7,561 nucleotides of DNA from positions 1-7,561 of the forward strand of contig JAGHDA010000264.1 of assembly GCA_021160185.1 (NCBI GenBank). The letters are read 5' to 3'. Both the position numbers and the translations under genes were made by a program. Shown here in pieces: positions 5,887-7,561 of the stretch. Numbering within the stretch: the stretch's first letter is position 1; each line of letters opens with the position of its first letter. The notes below the pieces were generated by a model, which was not told the DNA's origin, did no database searches, and saw nothing but the letters and a program-made list of their open reading frames with translations. Source of the stretch: Verrucomicrobiota bacterium (GTDB lineage Bacteria; Verrucomicrobiota; Verrucomicrobiia; Limisphaerales; CAZBKV01).

Positions 5887-7376
5887 ATTCGGTCTACGGC
5901 GATCTGCTGAAATACCTGGGCGCGGAGGCGCTCGTGTTGGCGGCGGCTCTGGCGGCGCTGTTCGTCGGCTTGTGGAGCCGGGGCCGGCCGGCGGCCACGC
6001 GGCGGGGGTTGGCGGCGGCCGTCGCCTTGGCCGGCTGCGGCGCAGCGGCGGCATGGCTGTTGCTGGGGCGGTTCCAGGGAACGCTGCTGGACGGCATGCT
6101 GACCATGGGCCCGCTGACCCGCTGGGTAAAACTTATCATCCTTGGGATGGGCGCGGGCGCGTTGTGCCTGGCCGCCTCGGGCGACTGGGCCGAATCGGCG
6201 GGGGAATTCGTCGCGGTCATGCTGTTGGCGCTGATCGGCCTGCTCCTGATGGTAAGCACGGAGAATCTGTTGCTGGCCTTTCTCGCGCTCGAGTTGGCCA
6301 GTCTTTCGCTGTACATCCTGACCGCGTTGAACGGCCGCTGCGCCGCGTCCCTCGAAGCGGCCCTCAAGTATTTTTTCTACGGCAGCGTGTGCGCCGGATT
6401 CTTGCTGTTCGGTTTGAGCCTCCTTTACGGCCTGGCCGGCTCGTTGCAGTTCCGCGCGATGGCCTCGAGCCTGGGGCGCTGGGCGGACGATCCGGCGGCG
6501 TTGGCGGCGTTGGCCATGGTGGCGGTCGGGTTCGGCTTCAAGATCGCCGCCGCGCCTTTCTATTCCTGGGCTCCGGATGTGTACCAGGCCGCGCCAACGC
6601 CGGCGGCGGCGTTGATCGCTTCCGGCTCGAAGGTGGCGGGCGTGTTCCTGCTGGCCCGGTTTTTTGTCGAGGCGCTGCCAGGGATGCGCGGGGCGGGCGC
6701 TTTGACGGAGGCGGCCTCCGGCTGGGCGCCGCTCTGGGCGGTTTTGGCTGTGGCGTCGATGACCTTGGGGAACCTGGGAGCGCTGGCGCAGCGGAGTTTT
6801 AAGCGGCTTCTGGCCTATTCGGCTGTGGCCCACGCGGGCTATATGTTGGTGGGCGTGAGCGCCCTCGGCGCGGGGGACGAGCCGAGCCAGACGACCGCGG
6901 CGGTCCTTTACTACGCGATCACTTACGCGCTCGCCGCTCTGGGCGCTTTCGGGGTCGCCGCGGCGCTGGAGGCGGCCGGGTGCTCGGACGACTTGAGCCG
7001 GTGGGCGGGGCTCAGCCGCCGCAGCCCGCAGGCGGGCGTTTTTCTGATGATCTTCATGCTTTCCCTGGCGGGCGTGCCTCCCTTGGTCGGGTTTTTCGGC
7101 AAGTTTTACGTCTTCCGATCGGCGGCGGCTGCAGAGCCGCGGCTGGGGCTCCTGTGGCTGGTGATTGTGGGGGCAGGCTGGAGCGCGGTTTCCCTCTACT
7201 ATTACTTGCGCGTCCTGAAACAGGCCTTTGTGGCCGCGCCGCCGGAAGACGCGCCGCCGATCCGGCTCGGCGCGGCGCCGACGGCGGTCCTCCTCGTCGC
7301 GGCGGCGCTGGTGGTCTTGTGGGGCGTCGCGCCCGACTTGCTCCTCTCCAAAATTTCAGCCGGCCTGGCCCCGTGA
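5883..7376 (+). CDS. nuoN: NADH:quinone oxidoreductase subunit N
   Basis: NuoN (ND2-type) is the antiporter-like pump closest to NuoK/NuoJ. It has 497 residues against 485 in E. coli, and begins at a GTG that overlaps the nuoM2 stop (GTGA) behind a GGGAGG site. Its relay residues are all present: E137 in LAFLALELASLSLYIL (E. coli Glu133), K220 in GFGFKIAAAPFYSWAPDVY (E. coli Lys217), K250 in ASGSKVAGVFL (E. coli Lys247), K307 in LAQRSFKRLLAYSAVAHAGY, and K407 in LVGFFGKFYVF (E. coli Lys395). The motif APDVYQAAPTP and the terminal FGKF are typical of NuoN and separate it from the NuoM copies. It is the last gene of the operon that can be recognised as complex I. The following gap of 133 bases is the largest in the window. 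Confidence 0.96.
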   Translation: MNSVYGDLLKYLGAEALVLAAALAALFVGLWSRGRPAATRRGLAAAVALAGCGAAAAWLLLGRFQGTLLDGMLTMGPLTRWVKLIILGMGAGALCLAASGDWAESAGEFVAVMLLALIGLLLMVSTENLLLAFLALELASLSLYILTALNGRCAASLEAALKYFFYGSVCAGFLLFGLSLLYGLAGSLQFRAMASSLGRWADDPAALAALAMVAVGFGFKIAAAPFYSWAPDVYQAAPTPAAALIASGSKVAGVFLLARFFVEALPGMRGAGALTEAASGWAPLWAVLAVASMTLGNLGALAQRSFKRLLAYSAVAHAGYMLVGVSALGAGDEPSQTTAAVLYYAITYALAALGAFGVAAALEAAGCSDDLSRWAGLSRRSPQAGVFLMIFMLSLAGVPPLVGFFGKFYVFRSAAAAEPRLGLLWLVIVGAGWSAVSLYYYLRVLKQAFVAAPPEDAPPIRLGAAPTAVLLVAAALVVLWGVAPDLLLSKISAGLAP

Positions 7377-7401
7377 AAATTCTTCGGCGCGCTTTCTTGA
7401 G

Positions 7402-7425
7402 CGGCGCTTCCCGGAGGACGCGCCG
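7402..7425 (+). terminator. Hairpin after nuoN, possible weak terminator or 3'-end stabiliser
   Basis: CGGCGC (7402-7407) pairs with GCGCCG (7420-7425). Inside it, after one T-C mismatch, TCC (7409-7411) pairs with GGA (7416-7418) around a four-base loop. The hairpin is stable and correctly placed 25 bases after the nuoN stop. No T-run follows, so it is not a classic intrinsic terminator. In DNA this rich in G and C such a stem could also arise by chance. Confidence 0.3.
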
Positions 7426-7493
7426 GATGTCAAGGCCTCTTCCCCTGCCGTCGAGATCAAAAATTTTGCTCGAACCGCCCGCCGTTTCGCGAT

Positions 7494-7501
7494 AAGGGGA
7501 G
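7494..7501 (+). promoter_or_regulatory. Ribosome binding site of the amidohydrolase-type gene
   Basis: AAGGGGAG, eight bases before the ATG at 7510, a good match in the expected place. It supports the start of the last, partial gene. Confidence 0.6.
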
Positions 7502-7509
7502 AGCCTTAG

Positions 7510-7561
7510 ATGAGCGATTTGCTGGTGCGCGGCGGCCGTATTGCAGACCCGGAAGGGCTCC
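7510..7561 (+). CDS. Start of an amidohydrolase, probably a PyrC-like dihydroorotase (3' end outside the window)
   Basis: Only 17 codons are visible: MSDLLVRGGRIADPEGL. This N-terminal pattern (hydrophobic strand, then GGR, then a D-P pair) is characteristic of cyclic-amide amidohydrolases. It is most like class I dihydroorotase, the pyrimidine-synthesis enzyme that closes N-carbamoyl-aspartate into dihydroorotate. D-hydantoinase/dihydropyrimidinase and allantoinase begin in nearly the same way. The metal-binding His-x-His motif that would confirm the superfamily lies beyond the window. The ATG has a good Shine-Dalgarno site. The gene shares the nuo strand but not its function, so it is probably just a neighbour or a separate transcription unit. 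Confidence 0.55.
   Translation, partial: MSDLLVRGGRIADPEGL

Larger units (their letters stand above)
7377..7509 (+). other. Spacer between nuoN and the next gene
   Basis: This is 133 bases with no supported gene. The open frames crossing it are continuations of out-of-frame readings of nuoN. It holds one GC-rich hairpin (7402-7425), a short A/T-rich patch around CAAAAATTTTG (7458-7468) that stands out in this GC-rich DNA, and a Shine-Dalgarno site near its right end. I see no convincing -35/-10 promoter pair, so whether the next gene has its own promoter or is read through from nuo is unclear. Confidence 0.6.

Noticed and set aside
4351..6054. Open frame of 567 codons on the minus strand opposite nuoM2
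   Set aside because: Its translation is low-complexity Arg/Pro/His/Gln-rich, as expected from the reverse strand of GC-rich coding DNA, and the + strand here encodes clear NuoM2 and NuoN.
5694..6833. Open frame of 379 codons on the minus strand opposite nuoM2 and nuoN
   Set aside because: Arg/Gln/His-rich shadow of GC-rich coding sequence with no domain signal.
7466..7496. TTGCTC ... GATAAG as a sigma-70 type promoter for the last gene
   Set aside because: The spacing (19 bases) and the -10 match are poor, and the supposed -10 box overlaps the Shine-Dalgarno site, leaving no room for a leader.
7228..7509. Small + strand open frame running up to the amidohydrolase start
   Set aside because: Most of it overlaps nuoN in another frame. 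The translation is Arg/Ser-rich with no family resemblance, and its end next to the ATG looks coincidental.

Overview
The window is the 3' half of a respiratory complex I (NADH:quinone oxidoreductase, nuo) operon. It encodes the membrane, proton-pumping arm in the order nuoJ (5' end cut off by the window) - nuoK - nuoL - nuoM1 - nuoM2 - nuoN. After a 133-base gap the first 17 codons of an amidohydrolase-type gene, probably a dihydroorotase, run off the right edge. Every gene is on the + strand. Almost all of the first 7376 bases is coding, with junctions ranging from 27-base gaps to ATGA and GTGA overlaps. No RNA gene, mobile element, CRISPR array or long non-coding stretch is visible.

The DNA is strongly GC-rich (by eye about two thirds G+C), and the proteins are rich in Ala, Gly and Leu with G/C-ending codons. 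Shine-Dalgarno-like sites precede several starts, so this is a bacterium. The phylum cannot be fixed from the window. The layout and the style of the second NuoM would suit groups such as Acidobacteriota, Verrucomicrobiota, Nitrospirota or related lineages, but this is a guess from gene order and motif style.

The striking point is that there are four antiporter-like pump subunits instead of three: NuoL, two clearly different NuoM proteins and NuoN. NuoL also has an unusually long C-terminal region. About 103 residues follow the YVDE(F/L)Y motif, where I would expect roughly 70 to 77. The extra 26 or so residues lie in the lateral amphipathic helix that runs along the membrane arm, and they look like a second copy of a helix module (residues 591-616 and 617-642). 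A longer arm would need such a longer helix. The two observations together indicate a four-pump ('2M') complex I of the kind described by Chadwick, Hemp, Fischer and Orphan (ISME J 2018, recalled from memory). The class is therefore known, though this example may not have been studied.

A second unusual point is inside NuoM2. The buried lysine of transmembrane helix 7, which is essential in E. coli NuoM (Lys234), is leucine (L222). NuoM1, NuoL and NuoN all keep it. NuoM2 retains the TM5 glutamate (E137), the TM8 lysine (K253), the TM10-region lysine (K300) and the TM12 glutamate (E398), and carries an extra lysine (K143) six residues after E137. Whether this fourth unit pumps by a changed charge relay, or mainly passes on the conformational or electrostatic signal, is the main open question.

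Working together, NuoJ and NuoK link the quinone-reducing arm (genes expected upstream, outside the window) to the string of pumps NuoN - NuoM - NuoM - NuoL. NuoL caps the distal end and reaches back along the arm with its lateral helix.
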